Shown here piece after piece: positions 1 to 11,800 of a DNA stretch of 64,000 nucleotides. Origin of the DNA: Nymphaea colorata (Eukaryota > Streptophyta > Magnoliopsida > Nymphaeales > Nymphaeaceae); contig NC_045147.1 in NCBI RefSeq assembly GCF_008831285.2, positions 186,001-250,000 of the forward strand, given 5' to 3'. Under the pieces are notes generated by a model that saw nothing but the letters and a program-made list of their open reading frames with translations, made no database searches and was not told the origin of the DNA. Within the stretch, counting starts at the first letter, position 1. Each line of letters begins with the position of its first letter. The translations under genes were made by a program, and so were the position numbers.

Positions 1-888
1 ACATTTGTTTGAATTGATTTAGTGATTGTAGATTTGATGTGTTTTATCTTGCATTGTGAATGTAACTAGATTATGGCTTACATATGTGTGTGTATGAAGC
101 AATATTGTAAAAAGAGTATTGTGACCTGTATCAGTCAGGCTAATAGATACATTGTATCATAAATGTATCCTGAAGTTATTTTCTTAATTAAAAAAACAAA
201 AATAGAGAAGAACATCAGATAAAATATGGAAAAATCAAGAAAAAATTTGTGGATGATTCCATGCAACAAAATTAGAGCTTCCGTTTTTCTGTGGAAGAAC
301 CTATGTTTGTCTTCCAAATAAGAAAACATGTTTTATGACCGTAAAGTTATTTGAGGATTCAAGGAGTATTAGACATGCATAACAAAAATTTATTTATTTT
401 GATACCCATTTGGCTATCTTTTAAAGGATGCAAATAGTCATTCATATAATGGCAAAAAGAAATTCATAGTAAAGGTTCATTATAGAATTTATTCAAACCA
501 ACATAGGCAATAATGTTTATATCTAGTTGAAAGCATGTTGCAATATTTCTTAGGTGCTTGGATTTGTTTTGGCACGAAAACTGTGTACTAGCTATTAGTA
601 ACTCCATACACGCTCTTAAATTACATATGACTAGTAGAACTCATGAAATATGAGACCCATTATGCATTGCTCAATCCTGCAGATTAGGTGATACATGTTA
701 TCTTCTCATAAATGTTTTTAGAAATCAATTTAATAGCTCAAGGTCATATTCTTTAAATGAAAAAGAAAACAGAAAAGAAAAAGAAAAAAACTATGATGAT
801 TCCATGCAACTATGCAAGATGCAACAAAATAGAGTTTTCATGGTTTTGACCCATATTGTACTATGGGGCCTCTTCGTATTGGATGATG
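1..888. other. intergenic, no gene seen
   Basis: AT-rich DNA with stop codons in all frames and no recognisable domain. The only open frames are short and low-complexity. Nothing further can be supported here. Confidence 0.6.
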
Positions 889-1251
889 CTATGTCACATG
901 GGTGTGGGTACAGTACGGGTGTGGCTACGGTGGTACGGGTTCAAACATGACAATTTTAAAAATTGTGGGTACGCAGATATGCGAATTTTATATTTTCAAA
1001 AATGATAAAATGAAAAAAGACATTAATAGTCTTATAATCTACAAAAAAAAATCACAATTAAAGAAAAATGAGAGGAAAATATAGAATCTTATTGAAAGGA
1101 AAATATAAAAGGGAAAATAAAAAATTAGAGAAAAAAATTAAGTTTGAAAATATAATTTTAAAAGTTTTAAAATGCAGCCGTACTCCAGCTGTACCGTACC
1201 CACGTACCGATACGGGTACCTGGGCAAAACTGGCATATACGTGTCACATAG
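889..1251. mobile_element. MITE-like element with terminal inverted repeats (hAT-like)
   Basis: The left end reads CTATGTCACATGGG and the right end, read on the opposite strand, CTATGTGACACG, so the termini are imperfect inverted repeats. The inverted similarity continues inward through GGGTAC/ACGGG-rich stretches on both sides, around an AT-rich core. Flanks GGATGATG (left) and GTATGATA (right) agree at 6 of 8 positions, which would fit a decayed 8-bp target duplication of a hAT-type MITE. It has no coding capacity. The family assignment is inference. Confidence 0.55.
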
Positions 1252-1565
1252 GTATGATATAAGGATGTACCCTACAATTCATAGTTTCATACAATACATA
1301 TGCGCTACACCACCTATTTACGATAGGGGTGGTATATTGATTGTAGCGTAAAATTAAAAAAAAAATGCAAAAAGGCAATACATCTAAAATGGTTTTTCAT
1401 ATTGTTTATTATTCATATATTGATATTTTAGTTTTTTTAAATTCTTTCATTATTTTTATGGATATTATATATTTCACAATTTTTGTCATACTCCTCAACA
1501 CCTTGAGGCCTACATTTCACTGCATGGTAGGCTTAATGCCTCTTTGCCTCATCCCATTTAACAAC

Positions 1566-1568
<3 letters not shown>

Positions 1569-1616
<48 letters not shown>
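1569..1616. repeat. (GA)n microsatellite
   Basis: Uninterrupted GA dinucleotide run of about 24 units. The Arg-Glu open frame across it is a by-product of the repeat. Confidence 0.95.
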
Positions 1617-1619
<3 letters not shown>

Positions 1620-3843
1620 TGCGGATTGACAAGTGATAATAGAGGGTGTTTCATGGGATAATGTTTCTCAGATGGGTAAAGAAGTGTTTTTTTAATTAAA
1701 AAACAAAATCATGTGTTTCAGGCACAATGCAAGCCTCAAGTCAGGCTATGCCTTTTCCTTGTGCCTTGAGTCGTTTTCATCAAAAAATGCCTGAGGCCTA
1801 CACTTTTAAGGTGTGAAGCGCACACTTTTAATAACAATGGATATAGGTTCCTCACTTTTCCAGAAAACCTTTTCTTTTTCTCATTTTCCTTAATTGGGAA
1901 GCTATGTCCAGATTTTGCTAAGAGATAAACCCAGATATTGAACTCTTTATCCCCTTCAACTCCTGTGATTTCTAACTCCAGCCTAACGCCTTCCGTTTTT
2001 TCTTTTGTATATGACTGTATCCGATATTGCAGGCAAAAGTTGAGTGTCTTATAAGTTTAGGAAGTTAAGTATATTGAATCTTTGGAAGCACATATAGAAA
2101 GGCAAATTCTTGGTGTGGAACAATAATTTTACTTTGATTATTGATACTAATAATTTGCTACAGGTTGCAACTCGATTCCTCTCTTCCAGTCCCCCTATTT
2201 ATTGGTTCGTTTCACACTTGTCTGTCTCTGGAGCTAGTTTGAGATGGTCCCGTTTCATCTGGGTTTATTTTACATCCTATATCCTCCTTGGGAGTCTGCT
2301 CTTCTCAAATTTCTATCCATTCACATAACAAGCTAGCAATGTAAAAGGTTGCTTTTCTGGTACTCTCATGAGGTATCCTCTCTTTCCCTTTCTCTTTCCC
2401 CTTTAATGTCTTTATCTTGTATAATTTGAGCAGCTACCTTTAATGTTCTTGTCTTTTATATTTTGGATAACTACCCTTAATGTCTAGCATAATTTGGGTA
2501 GCTATCTATTGCAGATTGATGCTTATAGCTTGCATATCTTGGGCAGCAATTACATTTTTATGCTTATAAAGCTTCATGTCCAGCAAATTTTTGATGTGGA
2601 CTAACATCAACAGCTCACCATGAGATGTTAATGTTGAGATATTAATGTGTCATTCATATGGAGCGGAGTACCTTTGATATATTCCTAAGGTGCACCAATG
2701 CTGAAAAAATGTTTGACAGTCATCCGTGGAGGTTCTGACTAATGACATTGTGATTCATCTTCAATGGTTATATTTGACTATAAAATTCAGTGTGAAATCA
2801 ATCTGAAGATTATGCAATCCAATGTTGGGTTAGGGGCTGGAATATAACAAGTTAACAACCTTTTGGAAGATCTTACATGTAAGTTGTGATGTTAGATCAG
2901 TGATTAATGCAAGTATTGAACAAAATATATCTTAATTAACAACATTTCCTCTTTCCTGTTCATTAGCTTGAAAAATTTCAGGTACCCATTTGTACTCTGA
3001 ATGGTTTCACAGTTTTCTCTTTAATTTGCTTAGTGTTTTGACATCTGGAAAGTTGGTTGTGTGTTTTCTTTAAGATTGTCGTTTTAGTGTGTTTCTTTAA
3101 GAGAAGTTGTCATTCCTGCATTTCATCGTTGCAGGGTAGTAGAGTTGGAGCTTTCTAGAAAGAGCATGAGAACTTTCGCATTATCTCCATATTCTGAATA
3201 TGGTGTATAGCGAGCTCCAAGAAGGTGGGTACTTGCACTCCCTTCATTTCTCATTGAAGCTCTTTTTCTTCCGGTAATAGGCAAGCTATCTCAGGTTATG
3301 CAGAGCGATGCCTCTGAGTATTGGTCTCCTGTCCTCCTAAGTTAGAATTCTTTAGCCATGTGGATAGAGCTTCTTTCAGGCTACTACATCGAGCTATATT
3401 ACTGTGTCCCATTTTCGGGCCCTGGGTTACATGGGAAGTAAGCCTAGCTACCTTATACATCTTCCTTTTAGTCCTTTTGGGTTGATGAATTTTGCGTGGC
3501 ATTATTGGAGTTCGATATTTTACTGCATAGGTGCTGAATCCAGCTAAAGGGAGCACCAAAGAAACTTTTTTGGTGCAAGATGACTGGAATAAAACGCAAC
3601 ATTCGAGCACATAATTTGGTTACCCTTCGATGTTTGATTTTTACTTGAATTCCGGAGTTACGAATTTCTATCGGAATTCAATGTCAACAAATTTTCTGGA
3701 AGAACTGTAACCTATTTGTAACGGAATTTTAAATTTTATGTCCTATTTTTATTAGTCAGACGTGACTAGCTGCATCCTACCTGTAGTCATCTTGTTTGCA
3801 TCGGCTTTGATATGTGCTTAGGCTTGTATGTATGTCTGCATGC

Positions 3844-3844
<1 letters not shown>
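1617..3844. other. intergenic between repeats and the ferritin 3' flank
   Basis: Mostly AT-rich sequence. A 104-residue minus-strand open frame at 3296-3610 has no motif I recognise and no splice context. It lies beyond the ferritin stop codon and could at most be distal 3' flank. No gene is called. Confidence 0.5.
2401..2505. repeat. 37-bp tandem repeat, about three copies
   Basis: Units at 2401-2437, 2438-2474 and 2475-2505 (the last shortened). Each begins CTTTAATGT or CCTTAATGT and ends in a variant of GCAGCTAC, GATAACTAC or GGTAGCTAT. Copies are diverged, so the array is old. No function is apparent. Confidence 0.75.

Positions 3845-3888
<44 letters not shown>
3845..3888. repeat. (GA)n microsatellite downstream of ferritin
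   Basis: GA dinucleotide run of about 22 units beginning roughly 100 bp past the ferritin stop codon. It reads as (CT)n in the gene's sense and probably falls in the 3' UTR. Confidence 0.9.
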
Positions 3889-3890
<2 letters not shown>

Positions 3891-3991
3891 ACTGATTTGA
3901 TTGAAAAATAGTCACCGAGGAACTTTTCTATCTACACTGCGCAGACAGGAAACGAAAGGTAGCCTTCTTGTTACTGTTGGGTTAGCCCAAA

Positions 3992-6900
3992 TCAATGGGC
4001 AGCCCCCATTTGATGGAGAAGCATCTGGTCAAAATGCCAAACACCTGCCCAAGAAAAACCATAAGAAAATGAGAAAGACAATAGATCAGCGTAAAACGTG
4101 TGAATGACAAAGGTAAGATATGTCAAAGTTTGTGGTGCAAACGAATGGGATCTGGATCAGCTCACTGTTATATAATTGGACAGATTCAGTAGCCAAAGGT
4201 ACTTGAACCCGAACCGAATCGTTAACACCATCCATATGAATTTATTGGTTACTTACCATGTCCTTTGCCAACCATTCTAAGCTGAGCCACGATCTCTGAT
4301 ATCTTCTTAATCGCCTCAACCTAAATACAAATGCAAAATATGTAATCTCAAGATAAAACACTGAAAATGAACAATATTGAGGAACAAATGTGGAAATCAG
4401 AGAACGCATATTCTCTAAGGCCTAATTTAGCGGCCGCGCCTTAAGAGAAAAAAAATCACAAGTGTCCAGCACTATAATAACTTTAGGATGAATTTGCGAA
4501 TGGGTGTTTGTGCATGCACCCATGTATATACATCAAGTGCTAATGTATTGTGAGATGCATTTTTGTGCCTTGCTCTTCCTTTTCACACATCCATAAAATC
4601 TAATTTGAGAGTTTACTCCACCTAAACAGCGTGATCAATTGAACGAATCACCAGAGTGATCAATTGAACGAATCACCAGAGCGATTTGTGATCTACAAAC
4701 ATGGTGCATATAGTTTATTCACCAAGCAATATATTCTAAATGAGACTTTACTTCCCCTAAACCACGTTAGCAATTGAACGAATCATCAAAGTGATTTGTG
4801 ATGTATAAACATGGTTGTTTACCAAGCAATGTATTCTAAATGATATTTTATGGATGTGTAAAATGAAGATAAGGCACAGAAAGGGCTTCTCACAAGTCAC
4901 AACACATTAGAAATAATGAGAGAGAGAGATAGAGAGTACCTGTTCACTCAAAAACTCACTTTCAACAAATTCAGCCAATTCTTTGTCATTGTTTCGCGCC
5001 GCTACCTGTTCGTCACAAAATTAGAGGTCACATGCAGAAAAATTATAGGAGGAAAAAGAAGAGGGAACATACACCTGTAATTTCAGGAAAGAAACATACA
5101 TCGTGAAGTTTAAGAAGCTTCTCATTAGTCAACTTCTCAAGAGAAAGTGCAAGTTCCATGGCTGCAGTTGCAACGTGGATTCTTAGTCAGACAGCGTCAA
5201 CTTCTCAAAACTCAAAACACGAGATAAAGATATCGCCAAAATTGCCAAAATTGCACTAAAGTTTTTTGGGAGTAATATCAATTAGTCTCCTTTATTCTCG
5301 GCTTCTATTAGATATAGAAAACTAAAATTCTGCTTTTAAAAACGAACTTTGGTAGATCTGAAGTTTTGATTAGTCTATAATCATGTATCTAAGTCTTGAA
5401 TAATTCTTTATTGCAAGTAAGTCAGGAAGAAAAACTTCTACAAAGTTTTCCCTGATAGTATAGAAAAACTGGACCTACAAAACTAGGTTGTATACAATGA
5501 AAGAGGACAGGAGAAAGATAGTGAAAACTAGGTTGTAAACTGTTGAATTCACAATGAAAGACGTGTCAAGAAATAGTGAAAACTTCCAAATTCATATAGT
5601 TGCCGCACAGGGGCAGAAATGAAATGGTACTGACCATATAAAGCATCCCCTTTCTCTTGGTGATCAAATTCCATTGGTGGCATCACGATGGCATTCAATT
5701 TCACCTTCCCCCCACGCTTATTCTGAAAGCGAAGCCATAAGAGCTTACTCAAAAACTTCAAAAAGTACTCGTTCATCAAAAGAGTGCTTCAAGGAAAACC
5801 TGGTATATCATGAATTTCTCAGCATGCACCCTCTCCTGGACACTTGACCTCTTGAAAAAACTGATACCATTGAACTCATAAGTAATATCAAAGACCTCCC
5901 ATAAAGAATAAAAAATCTGAAAAGGAAAAAAAGCAAAAACAGTAGAGTTTTCATAGAGGGCCTTACTTGGCCACCCCCTTGAGGGCCACATTATCCCGAT
6001 CGAAATACGCGAACATGGCGTGATAAGCATAGGATACATTGTACTCAACACTGAATCATATGATAAAATCATCCCAATTTAGTGCAGTCAGAGAGAGATT
6101 GAGACGGGTAAAGGTTCACCTTTGCATTTGTTACTTCTTCAAAGTAAGTGGAACATGTTTCGAAAAAAAAAGAAAAAAAAAAGCAAAAAGGTGTATTTTC
6201 TCTCTAAAATATCGTTTAAGGCATGTTTGGCTGACAGCCAAAACTAGGCTTATGAAAAGAATTGCGTTTTCAAACCTGGTTATATGCACAAAAATTTTGT
6301 GTGTCAGTGTGGTTAATGACAAAAATAACTCTGTTTTGATAAGAAGGATTTTTTTTAAAAAAGGAAAACTAGAAAAATAAAAAGATTGAAAAGGACATTT
6401 TTTCAACAATTTCCGAAGTATCAATTTTTTGTTTTTGGCATTTTGTTTGTTGCGTGCAGGCAACTCAAACTCAGTGCCCCCTCTGTTTTGGTTGTCAACC
6501 AAATACCCAAGCTACAATTCGAAAACAGATTAAAAAACCAAGCCTTAATGAAAAATCTAATTTTTATAAATAACTTTTATTGAGAGTCATCCAAACGCTA
6601 GTAAGAGTTTTTATATTTTTAAGTATTTACTGACGCATAGTAAGTATGTGGACAGCAAGCAAGAGGTTTTAACAGAAACACGCAAAAAAGAACGTGCTCT
6701 GTTGGATCAGAAGAAGGGCCGGGCCTTTACTCGACAGGAAATGTGCAGCTAAAGAGATGAACATACTTGACTTGCTCGTTAACGGCGGCTTCGCACTCGT
6801 CGGCGTACAAATGGCGAGCAAGTGAGCAATGGGGAGAGGTAGGAACAACGTAGAGCTCATTCCTCTGTACCTCCTCAAATGGCCGAAAGGCCTCGTCTCC

Positions 6901-7113
6901 GGCCAAAGCCTGGGCGGCGACGCCTTCAGCCGATGCACAAGCAACATGCCTGAAGGCTACCCTTCTTCTTCCACCATCTCTGCAGATGCTGCTTTGCTGC
7001 TTGAGGAGTCGCACCGAGAGGGAGGAAAGCACAGCTTGGTTTGGTTGATTGCCGGAGTGAGAGGTCAGTTTGATGGATGGTATTAGAAATGCAGGGACTG
7101 ATAAAAGCGCCAT
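3992..7113 (-). CDS. ferritin, chloroplastic (eight exons)
   Basis: Plastid iron-storage protein that oxidises Fe(II) and stores Fe(III) in a 24-subunit shell. CDS is complement of 3992-4044, 4257-4320, 4940-5005, 5100-5161, 5635-5722, 5800-5860, 5967-6050 and 6767-7113: 825 nt, 274 residues, all junctions GT-AG and in phase. Residues 1 to about 75 are a Ser/Arg-rich plastid transit peptide. The plant extension (PFEEVQ) follows. The ferroxidase set is complete by family alignment: E118, Y125, E153, H156, E202, Q236. The C-terminus is the plant-typical [10 protein letters not shown] type. The first ATG (7113) follows a TATA box by about 70 bp. Odd points: Q152 and V155 replace acidic residues usual beside E153 and H156, and N144 replaces the usual Lys at the exon 2/3 junction. 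Intron 6 carries a fold-back element. Iron-responsive transcription is known for the family; I found no clear IDRS. Confidence 0.95.
4540..4910. mobile_element. fold-back/MITE-like element in ferritin intron 6
   Basis: Arms 4540-4610 and 4835-4910 are long imperfect inverted repeats. The left arm contains CTAATGTATTGTGAG, then GTGCCTTGCTCTTCC, then CACACATCCATAAAAT. The right arm holds the reverse complements in mirrored order, ending AACACATTAG. Between them lie direct repeats. The element sits in the intron between exons 6 and 7 of ferritin and would form a hairpin in the pre-mRNA. No target duplication could be fixed. Confidence 0.7.
4631..4680. repeat. 25-bp perfect tandem duplication inside the intronic fold-back
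   Basis: Two identical 25-bp copies (4631-4655, 4656-4680), each beginning GTGATCAATTGAACG. A diverged copy of the surrounding block recurs at about 4745-4835 (AGCAATTGAACGAATCAT, then ACCAAGCAATGTATTC), so the element's interior is also built of a degenerate longer direct repeat. Confidence 0.85.
6220..6605. mobile_element. possible MITE in ferritin intron 1
   Basis: The left side reads GGCATGTTTGGCTGACAGCC. The right side, reverse complemented, reads AGCGTTTGGATGACTCTC. The GTTTGG...TGAC start resembles plant MITE termini, and the interior is AT-rich and non-coding. Inverted similarity is weak, so this is a suggestion only. Confidence 0.3.
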
Positions 7114-7181
7114 CTTCTCTTTGTTACGTGAAGAAATTGAGAGAGGTAGAGGAAGCTGCCGGAGCAATTAAAAACCGGGCC

Positions 7182-7189
7182 TATTTATA
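7182..7189 (-). promoter_or_regulatory. ferritin TATA box
   Basis: TATAAATA on the minus strand, about 70 bp upstream of the ferritin ATG at 7113. At the usual plant spacing of about 30 bp, transcription would start near 7150, giving a leader of about 40 nt. No other good TATA lies between it and the start codon. Confidence 0.75.
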
Positions 7190-7559
7190 AGGTTCAGCTG
7201 AAGCGAAAGAGAGAGGGAGAGCATGGATATGAACGGTTGTGGTTTCGCAATGCGGCGGGGTCTATTAAGAAAGGTTTTGAAGACATATCTGGGGACCAAA
7301 AGAATCGAGAGAGAAGAGAGCGGCCTGTGCATTCTATGCGCTTGACATTCCAATTAATGTCCACTTGGTTTACTTCAATGGTTTGTCCTGGTCCATGAAC
7401 TCTCATAAAATATAAAATATTATTACATTAATAAATTTTAAATGTCTAAATTCATAATTGGGAAGATTGACAAGCATGAGAAATTTTCTTTTTAAAGTGT
7501 TTCAGGCAAAAGAGAGAATTTCTGACTTTTTTTTTTCTCTAAAGTAAAATACTTGAAGA

Positions 7560-7745
7560 GATCGGAGCCTCTCCCCATTTGTCCCTATTATTAATTATTA
7601 AGGTCCAAAATTGCTTCACGATTTGGGTGGGAAATGGTATAACCATCAACTAGCTGTTGTTTGCAATCCAAAAGAGCCACATCCACGAGAATTGAACACG
7701 TGATGACTCGCTAATCCGACCAACTACGTTATACCCTTAGCGGCT
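7560..7745 (-). mobile_element. tRNA-derived SINE-like element
   Basis: On the minus strand an A-box-like TAGTTGGTCGG (7716-7726) is followed about 20 bp later by a B-box-like TGTTCAATTCT (7688-7698), the split internal pol III promoter of tRNA-derived SINEs. A non-tRNA body follows. The lower-coordinate end is approximate. It lies about 450-630 bp upstream of the ferritin start codon. Confidence 0.55.
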
Positions 7746-8704
7746 AGCCTTTTAATTTCTTCAATGTGAAAAGTTGGGAGTTAATTTGATAAGAAGACCA
7801 GACATTCTTTACAACTATTTTAAAGTTGAAGATTGTTAAAGGTTAACTTTCGTACCTTAAGTCACTAAATAACCGACGGCTCCAAAATCCAAATGACTGC
7901 TTAGCTAAGTCAACCCTGCCTTCTAAGATTTAGAAACAAACAATTTATATTAGAATTTCTTCGAAGACTCTGATGGCTTTCCCTGAATTCAGATGCAATA
8001 AAAATTTAGAAACATAAGTTTTGAGGTAAGATCTACCTTTGGCTTAAGAATTTTCAAGTTAAAGGCTCCCTAATGTCCTCCAGGGATGTTAAAAACTCTG
8101 CCAGTTCGCCTACTGGGACAAAGGGTTAGAAGAAAGAAAAGTCACCTTTGGTTTGTAGGACCGAAAAGATGGCCCCTTTCAGTTATAGATTCATGTGCAT
8201 GCAACTTGGTGGCCAATACGGCTACGTATCAGCAGATATATAAAAAAAAATAATATAGAAAAATATTTTTGTCTTTAATATAAAAAAATTATTTAAGTTC
8301 ACGATATATGATGCAACGCATCCGCATCAGGTGAGGAAACAATGCGCCTTTGGACCGGGGCTACGCACAGCCGAATCCTTTATCTTTTTCATTTTTTTTT
8401 CTAATCACTGAGACTCCAAAACGAACTCCAACTCCAATATATATATCCAAGAGATTAACTATAAAATCAATCTTATATGGTTTCCAACTTCATTTAGATT
8501 CTAAAGAGTTATACGTTGTTATTTCTTTTATGCACTATAATCTTGTAATACTATGTGTACCTTTTTTCTTGTATGGGTGTGTGCGACTAGAAATCTGTTT
8601 ACACTCGCTTTTGTTAGTAGCTTTAGCTTGGTGTCAAAGCTTCTATTTCGTAAGAGAACTTTGTTGTGAACAGTTTTCTACAAGTCCTATTTTCATGGCA
8701 TTTA

Positions 8705-8850
8705 AGGCTGCACATGTGACAAGTCAAGCACGGCTCCGAGCTCGAATTACACTCGAACTCGAGTTGAGCTTTGTAGAATGCTCGAGCTCGACTCGACGAT
8801 ACAACATCGAACTCAAACTCGACTCACTTAACTCATTTAACATGTTTTTG
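8705..8850. repeat. dispersed GAGCTCGA-rich repeat, copy 1
   Basis: Begins AAGGCTGCACATGTGAC and continues with many variants of GAGCTCGA, CTCGAACTCGA and GACTCGAC. Related runs recur at 48520-48860 and 49556-49640, so it is a dispersed family, probably a decayed non-autonomous transposon. Confidence 0.5.
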
Positions 8851-11800
8851 TTAACTTAATCTGTTTAGGTTTTTTTAACTTGTTAAAATGTTTAAGTGGT
8901 TTCTTTTCACTAATTCAACCACGAACAACCATCTTACAGAAATTCAAAGAAAGAATGCAACATCCAAATGAACCAGTTTTATATGGTTGGTGAATCGGTA
9001 CGTATGTCTTACTTGCAAGCATCATATAGGCTAGGTCCAACGTTTATATGGATATATGATAAGCAAAGGAATAAACAAGGTCCCTTTGAGTTCTTCTGTT
9101 CATGAATTCTGATATCTGATAATCCACTTAGATTTTGAACCGAATTTCAAACTAGGGCACATTTGCTTTCAATGTATTTAGGAACTTGCGTCATTTAATA
9201 ATTAGACATTAGAACTGTATAGTTTAGTCCTTGGTCTTGACTAACCCACTAGAAACAGTACTCATACCTCATATGGACAAGTTGGTTTCCGTCTCTCATG
9301 GATTCCCACATGATCTAACGTAAGGGAGTACAAATTTTTCTTATCAACAATCTACATGCAAGATTGTATTGCATATAAACAGTAAATGGCGGCTGTGGTA
9401 AGATATGTCTCTGTTTGACTACATTTTATGCTCTAATTGTCTAGGTATTGAACGTTGTCCCAACCTTAAATCTTCACAGATGTCCTCGTGTAGATTTAAC
9501 TATGTAACTTTTTATATGCATTACGACCACTTTGAAAAGGATTATTCATGTTCACATAGATTTAGGATCAAATGCAACCTTTGCCAGTTTAGGAGTTGCT
9601 TGAGAACAATATTTGCTCTCTCCTTCTTATTTTAGCCTTAATCTTAGGTCACATTGCACTAGGAGCCACTATTTGTGTACGTGCTCATGATTTCCAACTT
9701 CTCAGACCCTTCAAATCCTGGTCATCATGTCATGGGACTCCCCCTCTGAAGCAGTAGCTTAAGTAGGGCTCCAATGGCTAGACCTATGGAGCTAGGTGGA
9801 ATGTTTCCCTCTGTACTGAGGCAGTAGACGAATATATTGGTAAGGAATGTCAACTGAAAATCTAAAGCTTCGAATGACTTAATCTACGAAGTCTGAGTCT
9901 TCCAAATTGCATGAGAGAACCAGATCTCTTGGATGTGCTGTTTGATCATATGTGTGTAGATGGGATTCAATATGAAATTCTTCTTGAATCCAGACAGCAG
10001 AGTGTGGTCGTCTTTTGAATCATTGCTAGCCCTATCACCTTCCCAAACCTTCCTTCAATTAAGAATGAGTACTCCCCAAAAAAAGTCATTGCCTCAGATA
10101 ACCAGGTCAAAGGAGCAGGAAGCTGCCTACAATTAAAAGTGCCCATCAAGAGAAGAATCATCCATCCACAAAACCTTTTGCTATTGATCATGAAAATGAA
10201 AAGAATCCGCACTCTTGAGGATTTTCCCAAGGGTTTTTCCTTTTCTATTCCTCCCTCTTATAGTGTGTGTTTTGGGCTTGGTTCAATAGAAGGAAGTGGG
10301 AAGGAAGCCTTCGACTACATCCGGTTTTCTCACTCCAAGAAGAAACTTAAAGGGCAAATCTTCCATTAGCAAGGGTCAGGGAAGTAGTGGTGTTAGAGTT
10401 AAGCTCTCTCCAAAAAACTCTTCAACTCGGTGCCATGATCGATTCTTGTTGATCAAATCTTGTTTCTAAATCAAAATATGCATGAAATATCAAAGATTTT
10501 GTCAAAACATGGGTTACATGTACTTCATTTCCCTAAGTTTCATGATTTTAACCTAAGTTATGCACCAGACCGCTCGCTCTTAATTTTGTTTCTCCAAGCA
10601 AGTGGCTCGACTAAATCGCGAACTCCGTCATTGAAGTTGGGGATCAAAAAGAGGATGTCGTCCATATTCTTCCAGATCGATCTCTAGGTGGCCGAAGAGA
10701 TAATTCTGTTTCTGCTACAAATTGGAGGGCCTGAGGCATTGAAATACCAAACAATACAACACTTTTTTTTTTTTTTACCTTGGTGGACTATTCCCAAGTG
10801 GATGTCAAACCCACTTGTGCATCGTCTATTGGACACTACCCACTTGTGCAAATATTGTACTCATCGTCCGTCCTCAACTAGATAAATTAGGAGTGCTCTT
10901 CGCATCATGTGGTTGTCGTTTTTCAATGAGTCATCACCACCACTATTCTCTGATCAACAGTCGAATGCAAAAGTGTGGGCTGGCTGCACGTACATAGATT
11001 TTTCTAAGAATGTGAGACACGGAAACATAATTTTTCTTACTTCTGGTGCCTAAAGTATATATAATTTTGCATTTAAATTATATATATATATATATATGCG
11101 TGTGTGTGTGTGTGTGTTTGTTTTTATTCTAATGCTACGAAGAACCATCGGACCAACTGGAAAATAACATCATTATATTTTGTATACATGTCGAGGACTG
11201 ACTAACATGTATTATGGTGTCCATGTGATATGAATATGTTGTGGGCTGACTTACATATATGGGACACCATTTGCTTCACATAAGACACTGGGCACCACCT
11301 AGAAGAGGTTGGAGGTGTCAAATTTGATCTCTCCACTCCAACTACAAGAGATATATATCAAATGCTTGGCTGTAGAGTTCTTGTCGAGAAATAGACATGT
11401 GGGTTCCGCTCAACTGCGATAAATGGTGATCTTTTTCATTTTATAGGAAAAGCATTAAATAGTATGTCTTGGCTTTGCATGTTGACCAAATAGAAGAGGA
11501 AAATTCAAAATGCACTTGGATTTTCCCTACTTCTGTGTCGTCTACGGCGGTTACAGTGCTCCAATCCAGTGGCCAAGTTGACGCAATAAAACGTTGCGAC
11601 TCCTTTCATGAAGTAGAGAAATGATTTCCGAAGCTGCATTTTGTTTCTCATAAAAGTCAAAAGTCATCCAGTTGATAAGATGTCACAGTTGATTCAAAGC
11701 TCGAGTGTCCAAGCAAAAAAGAAAGGCTTCAAATTAACCTCTAAAAGTTCCATGAGGAGGTTGGCGCAATGGGCAGAGTAGGAGTGGTAGGCTCCTAGTC

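Noticed and set aside
7697-7702. CACGTG G-box upstream of ferritin
   Set aside because: It lies inside the SINE-like element at its B-box region, about 585 bp from the start codon, so a promoter role is not supported.
7190-7760. Search for an iron-dependent regulatory sequence (IDRS) of ferritin promoters
   Set aside because: No match to the CACGAG-type IDRS core with its following CC-rich half was found. The closest, CCACGAGAATTG at 7684, lacks the second half and lies in the SINE.
8350-8859. 169-codon plus-strand frame
   Set aside because: AT-driven composition, no domain, and the last third is a dispersed repeat.
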